Shown one piece after another: positions 43,726-51,386 of a stretch of 64,000 nt of DNA (position 1 is the stretch's first letter; the number at the start of each line of letters is the position of its first letter). The stretch comes from Pyxidicoccus sp. MSG2 (GTDB lineage: Bacteria > Myxococcota > Myxococcia > Myxococcales > Myxococcaceae). Below the pieces are notes generated by a model. The model did not search any database and was not told the origin of the DNA. It was given only the letters and a program-made list of their open reading frames with translations. The translations under genes and the position numbers were made by a program. The stretch lies in assembly GCF_026626705.1 (NCBI RefSeq), contig NZ_JAPNKC010000001.1, positions 12,277,001 through 12,341,000 of the forward strand. Direction: 5' to 3'.

Positions 43726-44832
43726 ATGGCCGAGACCTCTTCGCTCAACATCCCCACTGTCGACCTCGCCGACCTCGCGTCGGAAGACCCGGCGCGCATC
43801 GAGCGCGGCGCCGCGGCGCTCCGTGAGGCGTTTGGCGTCTTCGGTCTCGTGTACCTGAAGAACCACGGCGTCGACACGCAGGCCCTCAACCGCTACTACG
43901 ACGCGTTCGCCGAGTTCATCGCCCGCCCCGCCGAGGCCAAGAAGCCCTACGGCCGCGCCGACATCTGGTACCAGCGCGGCTGGACGCCGCCGAACACCGA
44001 GGTTGCCGTCGCGGGCAACGGCCAGCCGGACTTCAAGGAGTGCTACTTCGTCGCGCCGTACCCCAACGACGAGCAGGCCGCCCTGGAGTTCCCCGAGCTG
44101 TACCCGGAGAACGTCTGGCCCCCGGACGCGCCCGCCTACTTCCAGGAAGGCCTGCTGCAGCTGGGCCGCTCGCTCCACGAGGCCGGACTGAAGCTCCTGC
44201 GCGGCGCGGCCCTGGCGCTGGGCCTGCCGGAGACGGTGTTCTCCGACTACTGCCAGCGCGCCCCGCACGTCACGCGAGCGCTCCAGTACCTGCCGCTCAC
44301 CGCGTCGCAGGTGAACACGGACATCGTCTGGGGCGAGGAACACACCGACTTCAACCTGCTCACGCTGCTGCCCGGGGGCCGGTTCCTCGACCCGACCGGA
44401 CGCGCGGCACCGGGCCCCGACAACAAGAGCGGCCTGTACCTTCGCACGCGCGCGACTGCGGAGGACCCGAAGGGGCAGATGGTGCGCGGCACCGCGCCCG
44501 CCGGCTGCATCGTGGCCCAGGTCGGCCAGCAGCTGGAGATCCTCACGGGCGGCACCTTCCTGGCCACGCCCCACGTCATCACCGCCCCGGGTGCGCCGGG
44601 CTGGCAGCGCCAGTCCGCCGCGCACTTCATGCACGTTCACACGAGCGCGGTGCTCTACCCGCTGCCGAAGTTCCGCACCCCCGACGCGGTCCGGAACTAC
44701 GCGCCGCCGGTGCTCGCGGGCACGTACGACATCAAGACGCTCGTGGACATCGGCCTCGCGCCCCCGAGCGCGCTCGACAAACTGGGCTACCGCCACTACG
44801 ACCGCCTCAACCGCCAGCGCTCCGAGTCGTAG
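43726..44832 (+). CDS. Isopenicillin N synthase-like 2OG-Fe(II) dioxygenase
   Basis: The product is 368 residues and resembles the isopenicillin N synthase / 2-oxoglutarate-Fe(II) oxygenase family. The N-terminal DIOX_N part reads AALREAFGVFGLVYLKNHGV. The double-stranded beta-helix carries the iron ligands H-x-D in WGEEHTDFNLLTLLP and a distal His in TFLATPHVITAPG, with R in GWQRQSAAHF about ten residues later for the 2OG carboxylate. Substrates of this family range from antibiotics to hormones; here unknown. The ATG at 43726 is used; a TTG at 43717 is in frame. It ends before a very long hairpin at 44861-44919. Confidence 0.88.
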   Translation: MAETSSLNIPTVDLADLASEDPARIERGAAALREAFGVFGLVYLKNHGVDTQALNRYYDAFAEFIARPAEAKKPYGRADIWYQRGWTPPNTEVAVAGNGQPDFKECYFVAPYPNDEQAALEFPELYPENVWPPDAPAYFQEGLLQLGRSLHEAGLKLLRGAALALGLPETVFSDYCQRAPHVTRALQYLPLTASQVNTDIVWGEEHTDFNLLTLLPGGRFLDPTGRAAPGPDNKSGLYLRTRATAEDPKGQMVRGTAPAGCIVAQVGQQLEILTGGTFLATPHVITAPGAPGWQRQSAAHFMHVHTSAVLYPLPKFRTPDAVRNYAPPVLAGTYDIKTLVDIGLAPPSALDKLGYRHYDRLNRQRSES

Positions 44833-44860
44833 GCGTCACTGATACACGAAACACAATCAC

Positions 44861-44919
44861 AGCTCACGCAATCACAAACACAGACATTTTACGTCTGTGT
44901 TTTTGATTGCGTTTGAGCT
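44861..44919 (+). terminator. Long AT-rich hairpin terminator after the dioxygenase gene
   Basis: The arms 44867-44885 and 44893-44911 are inverted repeats of 19 bases with one mismatch, around the seven-base loop ATTTTAC. Outside them AGCTCA (44861-44866) and TGAGCT (44914-44919) pair after a two-base bulge. The element is much richer in A and T than its surroundings. It is 28 bases after the dioxygenase stop and can act as a terminator on either strand. Confidence 0.65.
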
Positions 44920-44970
44920 TCGCTGCGTCCGGCGTGCCCCCATCCGGGGCACCTGTCGCTCGCGAAATTG

Positions 44971-45156
44971 ACTGATAATCCGTTCATGTAGGCATTGCCA
45001 CTCTCCGTGCCGCGCCAGCGCCGGTGCACGCTCGCGGCCCGCCCACCAGGACTAACTGAATATTCGTTCATGTAGGCGTTGCCCTCAGGGAGCCCTCTCC
45101 GGACCACGCCGCGCCCCCCGGAAAAATGGCTGAAGACTCGTTCATGTAGGCACGCC
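44971..45156. repeat. Three short direct repeats of about 29 bp
   Basis: Copies lie at 44971-44999, 45055-45083 and 45129-45156, starting 84 and 74 bases apart. All share CGTTCATGTAGGC near their middle, preceded by a CTGA and an A/T-rich stretch, with a GCC end. The third copy lacks one base. Spacing and copy number do not fit CRISPR. They lie 200-380 bases upstream of the hybrid kinase ATG. Confidence 0.7.
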
Positions 45157-45353
45157 ACTTACTGCATGGACGGCGGTGGGCGGTGGCGACTGTCATTGAG
45201 GCAACAGGTCCCTACGTCTTCAGGGCCTCCTGCTCAACGGTTCGAGCCATCTCGACTGTTCACCGTCGCATCGTGTGGCGCCCCCACGCTAAGGAGCCCC
45301 ACGCCCGGCCGGCGCGGTCAGCAGCGGGACGACGAGCGCCACCTCCCAGCACG

Positions 45354-47951
45354 ATGCCCGACCTCATCGACTTCAAGTCGCTCTTCGACGCCTCGCCGAA
45401 TCCCTACATGCTGCTGGACCGCGAGCTGAGGTACGTCGCGGCCAACGCCGCCTACCTGCGGGTGACGGCGAGCCGGCTCGATGACCTCCTCGGGCGCTAC
45501 GTCCTGGATGCGTTCCCGAACGATCCGGACGACCCCGAGAACGCCAGTGCGCGCCTGCTGCGGGAGTCCTTCAACCGGGTTCTCACGGAGCGTGTCCCCG
45601 ACAGCCTCGCGCTGATTCCCTACCGCGTGCCCCGGGAAACGGACCAGGGCACGGTCCTCGAGGAGCGGTACTGGAGCGCCACCCACACGCCCATCCTCGA
45701 TGCGGCCAGGGAAGTGGCCTTCATCCTCCAGCACACCGTGGAGGTCACCGAGCTGCAGCGGCTGAAGCAGGCCGTGCGGGATGCGGAGCAGGCGCGAGAC
45801 CTAGCCCACGCCTCGCGGGAGCAGGACGAAGCGGGCGTCCTCCAGCGCGCCCGGTTCGTCCAGGAGGCCAACCTGACGCTGGACGCCGAGCGGCGCCACC
45901 TGCGCCGCCTCTTCGAGCAGGCCCCCGGCTTCATGTGCTTCCTCCGCGGTCGGGAGCACGTCTTCGAACTCGTCAACAAGGCCTACTCCCAGCTCGTCGG
46001 GCACCGGGAGATCATCGGCCTGCCCGTCCGGGAAGCGCTACCCGAGGTGGAGGGCCAGGGCTACTTCGAGCTGCTCGATGGCGTCATCACCACGGGCAAG
46101 GCCTTCGTCGGCCATGGCCTGAAGGCCCTCCTCCAGCGGCAGCCCGGCGCCCCGCTCGACGAGGTCTACATCGATCTGATGTACCAGCCCGTCATCGAGC
46201 CGGACGGTCGCATCTCCGGCATCTTCGTCCAGGGCCACGACATCACCGAGCAGAAGCGCGCGCAGGACGAGCTGCGCCGCTATCGCGACCACCTGGAGGA
46301 CCTGGTCCGCGAGCGCACCCGCGCACTCGAGGACAGCGAGGCCGAGCGCCGACAGACCGAGGCCGCGTTGCGGCAGGCCCAGAAGATGGAGGCCGTGGGC
46401 AAGCTCACCGGCGGTGTGGCGCACGACTTCAACAACCTGCTCCAGGTCATCGGCGGCAACCTCCAGCTCCTGGACCGGGAGCTGGGCGGAAACGGTCCGG
46501 CCCGGCGGCGCGTCACCACCGCCATGGGCGCCGTCGAGCGCGGCGCCAGGCTCGCGGCCCAGCTGCTCGCCTTCGCCCGGCAGCAGCCGCTGGAGCCCAC
46601 CGTCGTCAACCTCGGGCGCCTGGTGCGCGGCATGGACGACCTGCTGCGCCGCGCGCTCGGGGAGGACGTCGAGCTGGAGACCATCATCGGCGGCGGTCTC
46701 TGGAACACGTTCGCCGACCCCAACCAGCTCGAGAACGTCATCCTCAACCTGGCCATCAACGCCCGCGACGCCATGGAGAGCGAAGGCAAGCTGACCCTCG
46801 AGGCTGGCAACGCGATGCTGGATGACCACTACGCCCAGCTGCACCCGGAGGCTGCGGCCGGCCAGTACGTACTGCTGGCCGTCTCCGACACCGGCTGCGG
46901 CATGACGCCGGAAGTGATGGAGCGCGCCTTCGAGCCCTTCTTCACGACCAAGCCCGAGGGCCGGGGTACGGGGCTCGGGCTGAGCATGGTGTATGGCTTC
47001 GTCAAGCAGAGCGGCGGCCACATCAAGATCTACAGCGAGGTCGGCCACGGGACGACCATCAAGATCTACCTCCCCCGCTCGCTCCAGGTCGAAGTCGCGC
47101 GCACCGATACCGTCGTGGAACAGGTGGAGGGAGGCACGGAGACGCTGCTCGTCGTCGAGGACGACCCCGAGGTGCGCGCCACGGCCGTGGAACTGCTGAT
47201 GGAGCTGGGCTACCACGTGCTCAAGGCCTCGGACGGCGTCAGCGCGCTCGCGGTGCTCCAGAGCGGCATCCCCATCGACCTGCTCTTCACCGACGTGGTG
47301 ATGCCGGGCCCGCTGCGCAGCCCCGAGCTGGCGCGGCAGGCCCGGGCGCTGCTGCCGGATATCGAGGTGCTCTTCACGTCGGGCTACACGGAGAACGCCA
47401 TCGTCCACGGCGGTCGGTTGGACCCCGGCGTCCACCTGCTGAGCAAGCCCTACCGGCGGGAGGACCTGGCCCGCAAGGTGCGCCAGTTGCTCCGGCCCCG
47501 CCAGCAGCGGCTCGCGGACCGCGAGGCGCTCGCGGCGGCGGCCGGGCGCACCGGGCCGGAGCGTGCTCCCTCGAAAGCGGCGCCGCTGCGCATCCTCTTC
47601 GTGGAGGACGACGAGCAGATCCGCCTCCCCGCGAGCGAGCTGCTGGAGAGCCTGGGGTACGACGTGCTGGCCGTCGCGACCGCGGAGGAGGCCCAGGAGG
47701 TGCTGGCCAGCTCGCACGTCGACGTCCTCTTCACCGACGTGAGCCTGCCCGGCATGTCGGGCGTTGAATTGGCGCGCCGGGCCCTCACCGCGGAACCCGG
47801 CCTGGGCGTCATCATCGCCTCCGGCCACGGCGGCGCGGTGACGCAGGCGAGCGGAGACGTGCTGGCGCGGGCGGTGGTGCTGCCGAAGCCGTACGACATC
47901 GCCCGGCTGGAGCGGGCCCTCGAGAAGATGGGGCGCTCGCGCTCAGAATGA
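45354..47951 (+). CDS. Hybrid histidine kinase with PAS domains and two receiver domains
   Basis: The product is 865 residues and soluble. Order: PAS (FDASPNPYMLLDRELRYVAA), a coiled coil of 60 residues, a second PAS (FEQAPGFMCFLRGREHVFEL, ending at HDITEQKRAQDELR), then HisKA with phospho-His in LTGGVAHDFNNLLQVIGGN. The HATPase_c domain shows the N-box LNLAINARDAM, G1 SDTGCGM, F-box and GTGLGLSMVYGFV. Two receivers follow, with phospho-Asp in LLFTDVVMPG and VLFTDVSLPGMSG. The HDFNN spelling fits the PAS-hybrid kinases common in alpha-proteobacteria and myxobacteria. Its last nine bases overlap the end of the convergent LytTR gene. The output partner is unknown. Confidence 0.93.
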   Translation: MPDLIDFKSLFDASPNPYMLLDRELRYVAANAAYLRVTASRLDDLLGRYVLDAFPNDPDDPENASARLLRESFNRVLTERVPDSLALIPYRVPRETDQGTVLEERYWSATHTPILDAAREVAFILQHTVEVTELQRLKQAVRDAEQARDLAHASREQDEAGVLQRARFVQEANLTLDAERRHLRRLFEQAPGFMCFLRGREHVFELVNKAYSQLVGHREIIGLPVREALPEVEGQGYFELLDGVITTGKAFVGHGLKALLQRQPGAPLDEVYIDLMYQPVIEPDGRISGIFVQGHDITEQKRAQDELRRYRDHLEDLVRERTRALEDSEAERRQTEAALRQAQKMEAVGKLTGGVAHDFNNLLQVIGGNLQLLDRELGGNGPARRRVTTAMGAVERGARLAAQLLAFARQQPLEPTVVNLGRLVRGMDDLLRRALGEDVELETIIGGGLWNTFADPNQLENVILNLAINARDAMESEGKLTLEAGNAMLDDHYAQLHPEAAAGQYVLLAVSDTGCGMTPEVMERAFEPFFTTKPEGRGTGLGLSMVYGFVKQSGGHIKIYSEVGHGTTIKIYLPRSLQVEVARTDTVVEQVEGGTETLLVVEDDPEVRATAVELLMELGYHVLKASDGVSALAVLQSGIPIDLLFTDVVMPGPLRSPELARQARALLPDIEVLFTSGYTENAIVHGGRLDPGVHLLSKPYRREDLARKVRQLLRPRQQRLADREALAAAAGRTGPERAPSKAAPLRILFVEDDEQIRLPASELLESLGYDVLAVATAEEAQEVLASSHVDVLFTDVSLPGMSGVELARRALTAEPGLGVIIASGHGGAVTQASGDVLARAVVLPKPYDIARLERALEKMGRSRSE

Positions 47952-48773
47952 CTGTCGCAGCAGGGCCTCCACCGCGGCCTTGCGGCCGGGGCTCAGCCGC
48001 AGGCGCGTGTTGTCGCGCAGCACCACCACCCAGCCCTTGTCGACGTCCGGCTCCAGCTCGCGGATGCGCTCGACGTTGACGAGCGTGGAGCGGTGCACCC
48101 GCACGAAGCGGCGCGGGTCCAACCACTGCTCCACCTGGTTCAGCGTCTCGCGCAGCATGGGGCTGCGGCTGCCCGCGTGCAGCACCACGTAGTTGCCCTC
48201 CGCCTCGCACCAGTCCAGCTCGTGCACCGGTAACAGCAGCACCTTGCCGTTCGTCTTCACGGCGATGCGCTCGATGTAGCCGCCCTCGGGTGGCGCAGGC
48301 ACCGTGCGCTCGGGCTCCGGCGCGTGGCCCCGGTGGAGGTCGAGCAGCGCGGACAGCCGCTCCAGCAGCGCCTTGTCCCGGCCCTGGGCGCGCTGGCGTC
48401 TCGCGCGCTCCAGCGCCTCCTCGAAGCGCCGGTCGCCGAAGGGCTTGAGCAGGTAGTCGAGCGCGTTCGCCTCGAAGGCCTTCACCGCGTACCGGTCGAA
48501 CGCCGTCACGAAGATGACCGGCGGCATCCGCTCCGGCCCCACCTCGCGCAGCACGCCGAAGCCGTCCACCTCCGGCATCTGCACGTCGAGGAAGACGAGG
48601 TCCGGCCGGTCGCGGAGGATGACCTCCACGGCCTCGCGTCCTCCCTCGCACTCGCGCACGTCCGTGACGTCCGGCGCACGGGCCAGCAGGTGCTTGACGT
48701 TGTCGCGCGCCAGCGGCTCGTCATCCACCACCAGCACGCGCCAGCCGGCCTGCTCTCCATTGCCCTCACGCAC
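47943..48773 (-). CDS. LytTR-family response regulator
   Basis: The product is 276 residues. The N-terminal receiver contains VLVVDDEPLARDNVKHLLAR, phospho-Asp in LVFLDVQMPEVDGFG and the conserved Lys in YLLKPF. A Pro/Glu-rich linker leads to the LytTR DNA-binding domain (IERIAVKTNGKVLLLPVHEL, then CEAEGNYVVLHAGSR, PRRFVRVHRSTLVNVERIRE). It is of the AlgR/LytR type. The start GTG at 48771-48773 overlaps the kinase stop by eight bases, so the pair is coupled. Its target promoters are unknown. Confidence 0.95.
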   Translation of the reverse strand: MREGNGEQAGWRVLVVDDEPLARDNVKHLLARAPDVTDVRECEGGREAVEVILRDRPDLVFLDVQMPEVDGFGVLREVGPERMPPVIFVTAFDRYAVKAFEANALDYLLKPFGDRRFEEALERARRQRAQGRDKALLERLSALLDLHRGHAPEPERTVPAPPEGGYIERIAVKTNGKVLLLPVHELDWCEAEGNYVVLHAGSRSPMLRETLNQVEQWLDPRRFVRVHRSTLVNVERIRELEPDVDKGWVVVLRDNTRLRLSPGRKAAVEALLRQSF

Positions 48774-49920
48774 GGCTCCGCACCTCCTCGTCCGTCATGT
48801 CTTCACGGGACTGCACGAAGGGCAGCTCCACCCTCGCGAGCACGCCTCCCTCCGCCAGATCCTCCAGCGTCAGACCGTAGGGCGCACCATAGCGCTGACG
48901 GATGCGGTCTCGCGTGTTGGCCACGCCGATGCCCGTGCCCCCTGCCCCACCCGCCCTGAGCCCCGGGCCGTCATCGCGCACCTCCAGGCGCAGCACGTCG
49001 CCAACGCGCACGCTGCGCACGAGGATGTGGCCCCGGCCGGCGCGGCGCGCGGTGCCGTGCTTGATGGCGTTCTCCACCAGCGGCTGGAGGATGAGCGACG
49101 GCACGAGCGCGCGCAGCGTCCCGGGCTCCGGCTCCAGGCGCACCTCCAGGCGGCCGCCGAACCGGAGCTGCTCGATTCCCAGGTAGCGCCGCACCAGCTC
49201 CAGCTCCTCCTCCAATGGCACCTCGTGGTCGCCGCGCCCCTCCAGGCTCGCGCGCAGCAGGTGTCCCAGCTCCACCAGTGCCTCCACCGCTTCCGGGTTG
49301 CGCTGCTGGCGCACCAGGCCCGTGACGGCGTTGAGCGTGTTGAAGAGGAAGTGCGGGTCGAGCTGCGCGCGCAGGGCCCGCAGCCGGGTCTCCGCGAGCT
49401 GCACCGCGAGGCGCGACTCCGCCAGCTCCCGCTCGCGCGCCCGCCTCGCGGCCCGGAGCGCGGCCCAGGCGGCGAGGAAGAGCAGGTACTCGAAGTAGCC
49501 CACCGCACCGCGCGCCAGGAGCACCTCCCACAGGCCCGCCGCGAAGGACAGGCCGCGCGCGCTCCACTGCTGGAGCACGGCCATGACGGGCGCGAGGAGC
49601 AGCACGTGGAGCTGCGCGAAGCCCGCGCCGGCCACCAGCAACACGCCCAGGTGGCGCCCCAACCTGGGCCCCTCCGGAGGCACGCGTTGGAAGACGGCCA
49701 GCACCAGCGGGCCCAGGAGCGCCCAGGCGCTGTAGGGCACCAGTTCCAGGGCCAGCTTGAAGAGGAAGTCGCGCGGCTCCTGGGCATACGCGCGCATGGC
49801 ATGTGGCAGCGCGCCCAGGGTGCCCGCCGCCATGCCGAGCGCCCACACCTTCAGCGTCGCGGACCACCGCGCCTGGCGCTCCGGGGCCTCCACCGTCTCC
49901 CATGCGCCGCCGTGGCTCAT
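48766..49920 (-). CDS. LytS-like sensor histidine kinase
   Basis: The product is 384 residues with four to five membrane helices in the first 165 residues, then a coiled coil and the LytS-type kinase core. The phospho-His region is ALRAQLDPHFLFNTLNAVTG, and the ATPase has LVENAIKHGTARRAGRGHIL, DDGPGLRAG and GIGVANTRDRI. No extracellular sensor domain is evident, so the signal is probably sensed in the membrane. The ATG at 49918-49920 is used; a GTG four codons upstream is possible. It is followed directly by its LytTR partner. Confidence 0.93.
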   Translation of the reverse strand: MSHGGAWETVEAPERQARWSATLKVWALGMAAGTLGALPHAMRAYAQEPRDFLFKLALELVPYSAWALLGPLVLAVFQRVPPEGPRLGRHLGVLLVAGAGFAQLHVLLLAPVMAVLQQWSARGLSFAAGLWEVLLARGAVGYFEYLLFLAAWAALRAARRARERELAESRLAVQLAETRLRALRAQLDPHFLFNTLNAVTGLVRQQRNPEAVEALVELGHLLRASLEGRGDHEVPLEEELELVRRYLGIEQLRFGGRLEVRLEPEPGTLRALVPSLILQPLVENAIKHGTARRAGRGHILVRSVRVGDVLRLEVRDDGPGLRAGGAGGTGIGVANTRDRIRQRYGAPYGLTLEDLAEGGVLARVELPFVQSREDMTDEEVRSRA

Positions 49921-50018
49921 GACCTCTCGCACCCTCGATGGACCCAGCGTAGCGGACGAACCACCTCACGCGCCGTTCTCAAGAAGGGGGCTCCCTTGCG
50001 CTATGCTCTCGCGGCGCT

Positions 50019-51341
50019 GTGACTACCGGTACCCTGGGCTCCGAGCCCGAAGACGACCCACCCGCCCCGCCCACGCCTCCGTCCCGGGTGCGAGGAGGCA
50101 CGCTGTACGTGGTGGAAGAAGAGGACGCCCCGGAACCGCCGTCCGGCCACCGAGCCACGCGCGGACTCCGTCCCTCCACGGTGCTCACCGCACTGCTGGT
50201 CGCGGCGGGGCTGGCACTGCCCGGAGTCGGCGCCTTCCTCCTGCGCCCTGAACCCGTGCCAGCCCCGGAGACGGCCGGCACCGGTGCCACCGGTGAATCT
50301 CCGGCGCGTCTCGCAGCCGCTCCTCCCAACAGCGCTGGCATGACCGGCGCGTCGCCTTCTCTTCCCGCGTCCTCGCCCATCAACAGTCCCGGCATCACCG
50401 GCGCGTCGCCTTCTCCCCTCGCGCCTGGTCGCACCAACGTCGGCGGCACCACGGGCGACTCCCGCGTCCCCAGAAACCGCCCCGCCACCAGCGCGTCGCC
50501 GGCTCCCCTCGCGCCTCCTCCCGCCAGACGACAGGACCTGGCCCGGCTCGACACACCCCGCACGGGACATGCGAGCGAGATGCTGCCCACCCACGACTTC
50601 CAGGAGGCGGAGCTGCGCGCCCTGCTCGACGACCCGAGCCAGCCCGCCGAGGAGCGCTCGGCCGTGGCGCTGGAGCTGATCGACGGCTACATCATCCGCA
50701 GACGCCCGCGCTCCCTGGCGCGGGAGGCGGAGCGCATCTTCCGGATGGACCTGCCCCGTCACCTGGGTCGGCTTCCCGCCGCGGAGGCCGGGTGGCAATG
50801 GATGAACGCGCTGTACACGCTGGGCCAACCGGAGAAGGTGCCCGAGGTGGGAGAAGCCTTCCTCCGGCGCTTCCCGGACAGCCCCCTCGCTTCCGCCGTC
50901 GACAGCCTCGCGAGGACCACCGCGATGAGGGTCGCCACCGAGCAGCGCGACCGGCAGGAGCAGGAGGCCTCGCTGCGCGAACTGGAGGCGAAACTGTCGA
51001 TGGAGCGCGTCCGTCTCGAGAGCCGCGGCGAGCCCACCACGCGGGTGAGCTGGGAGCTCGCCTATGCACGCTGCGACAGGCCGGCGCATTCGCGCTTCCA
51101 TGATGTCTCCGCCGTGACGTGTCGCGCCTTCTTCGACGCCTGGGCCCCCGGAGAGACCCGGGAGGAGCGCGTCGCGGTGCGAAAGGCCCGGGAGGCGGAG
51201 ATCATCGCCCTCGTTGGCCTGCGCCGCTACGCCGCGGCCCGCGAACGACTGGCCGCGTTCCGCGCCGCCGACCCCGAGGGCGAGCGGCAGACCATCGCCA
51301 GCAACATCGTGGCCACCATTCCTTCCGGCGAGGAGGAATGA
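50019..51341 (+). CDS. Membrane-anchored protein with tandem linker repeat and helical C-terminus
   Basis: The product is 440 residues from the GTG at 50019. Residues 1-50 are acidic and Pro-rich, and one membrane helix follows (STVLTALLVAAGLALPGVGA). A Pro/Ala/Ser/Thr/Gly linker comprises four copies of an 18-residue unit and then a similar stretch. The C-terminal 250 residues are helical and TPR-like (AGWQWMNALYTLGQPEKVPE, then LRRYAAARERLAAFRAADPE). Such single-helix proteins with a TPR-type end occur beside sigma factors and kinases in myxobacteria. I do not recognise a specific function. It is divergent from the LytS gene. Confidence 0.72.
   Translation: MTTGTLGSEPEDDPPAPPTPPSRVRGGTLYVVEEEDAPEPPSGHRATRGLRPSTVLTALLVAAGLALPGVGAFLLRPEPVPAPETAGTGATGESPARLAAAPPNSAGMTGASPSLPASSPINSPGITGASPSPLAPGRTNVGGTTGDSRVPRNRPATSASPAPLAPPPARRQDLARLDTPRTGHASEMLPTHDFQEAELRALLDDPSQPAEERSAVALELIDGYIIRRRPRSLAREAERIFRMDLPRHLGRLPAAEAGWQWMNALYTLGQPEKVPEVGEAFLRRFPDSPLASAVDSLARTTAMRVATEQRDRQEQEASLRELEAKLSMERVRLESRGEPTTRVSWELAYARCDRPAHSRFHDVSAVTCRAFFDAWAPGETREERVAVRKAREAEIIALVGLRRYAAARERLAAFRAADPEGERQTIASNIVATIPSGEEE
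50274..50489 (+). repeat. Tandem 54-bp repeat, four imperfect copies in a coding linker
   Basis: Copies start at 50274, 50328, 50382 and 50436, each 54 bp (18 residues). The second and third are the most alike, sharing the ACCGGCGCGTCGCCTTCTC core, and encode units of the form NSxGxTGASPSxxAxxxx. The repeat keeps the reading frame, so copy-number change would alter linker length without frameshift. Confidence 0.8.
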
Positions 51342-51378
51342 CGGCGCGGCGAGCCCCGTGTTCCAGGCCGCCGCGCCG
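51342..51378. terminator. GC-rich hairpin between convergent genes
   Basis: CGGCGCGGCG (51342-51351) and CGCCGCGCCG (51369-51378) are perfect inverted repeats around a 17-base loop. The element begins right at the stop of the plus-strand gene (51341) and ends eight bases before the minus-strand stop (51387). No T-tract follows. Confidence 0.6.
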
Positions 51379-51386
51379 CGCTTCCA

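Larger units (their letters stand above)
44833..45353. other. Intergenic region, 521 bases, with hairpin and short direct repeats
   Basis: This region lies between the stop of the dioxygenase gene and the ATG of the hybrid histidine kinase. It begins with the AT-rich hairpin at 44861-44919 and then carries three copies of a 29-base direct repeat (44971-45156). The rest is GC-rich without a convincing gene. The kinase frame is open back to 45183, but those residues are not conserved-looking. Confidence 0.6.

Noticed and set aside
44971-45156. Three repeats as a CRISPR array
   Set aside because: Only three copies, spacers of 55 and 45 bases, imperfect repeats and no cas gene nearby.
44889-45158. 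Minus-strand reading frame of 89 codons across the repeats
   Set aside because: The third repeat is shifted in frame relative to the others, composition is unlike neighbouring proteins and no ribosome site is present.
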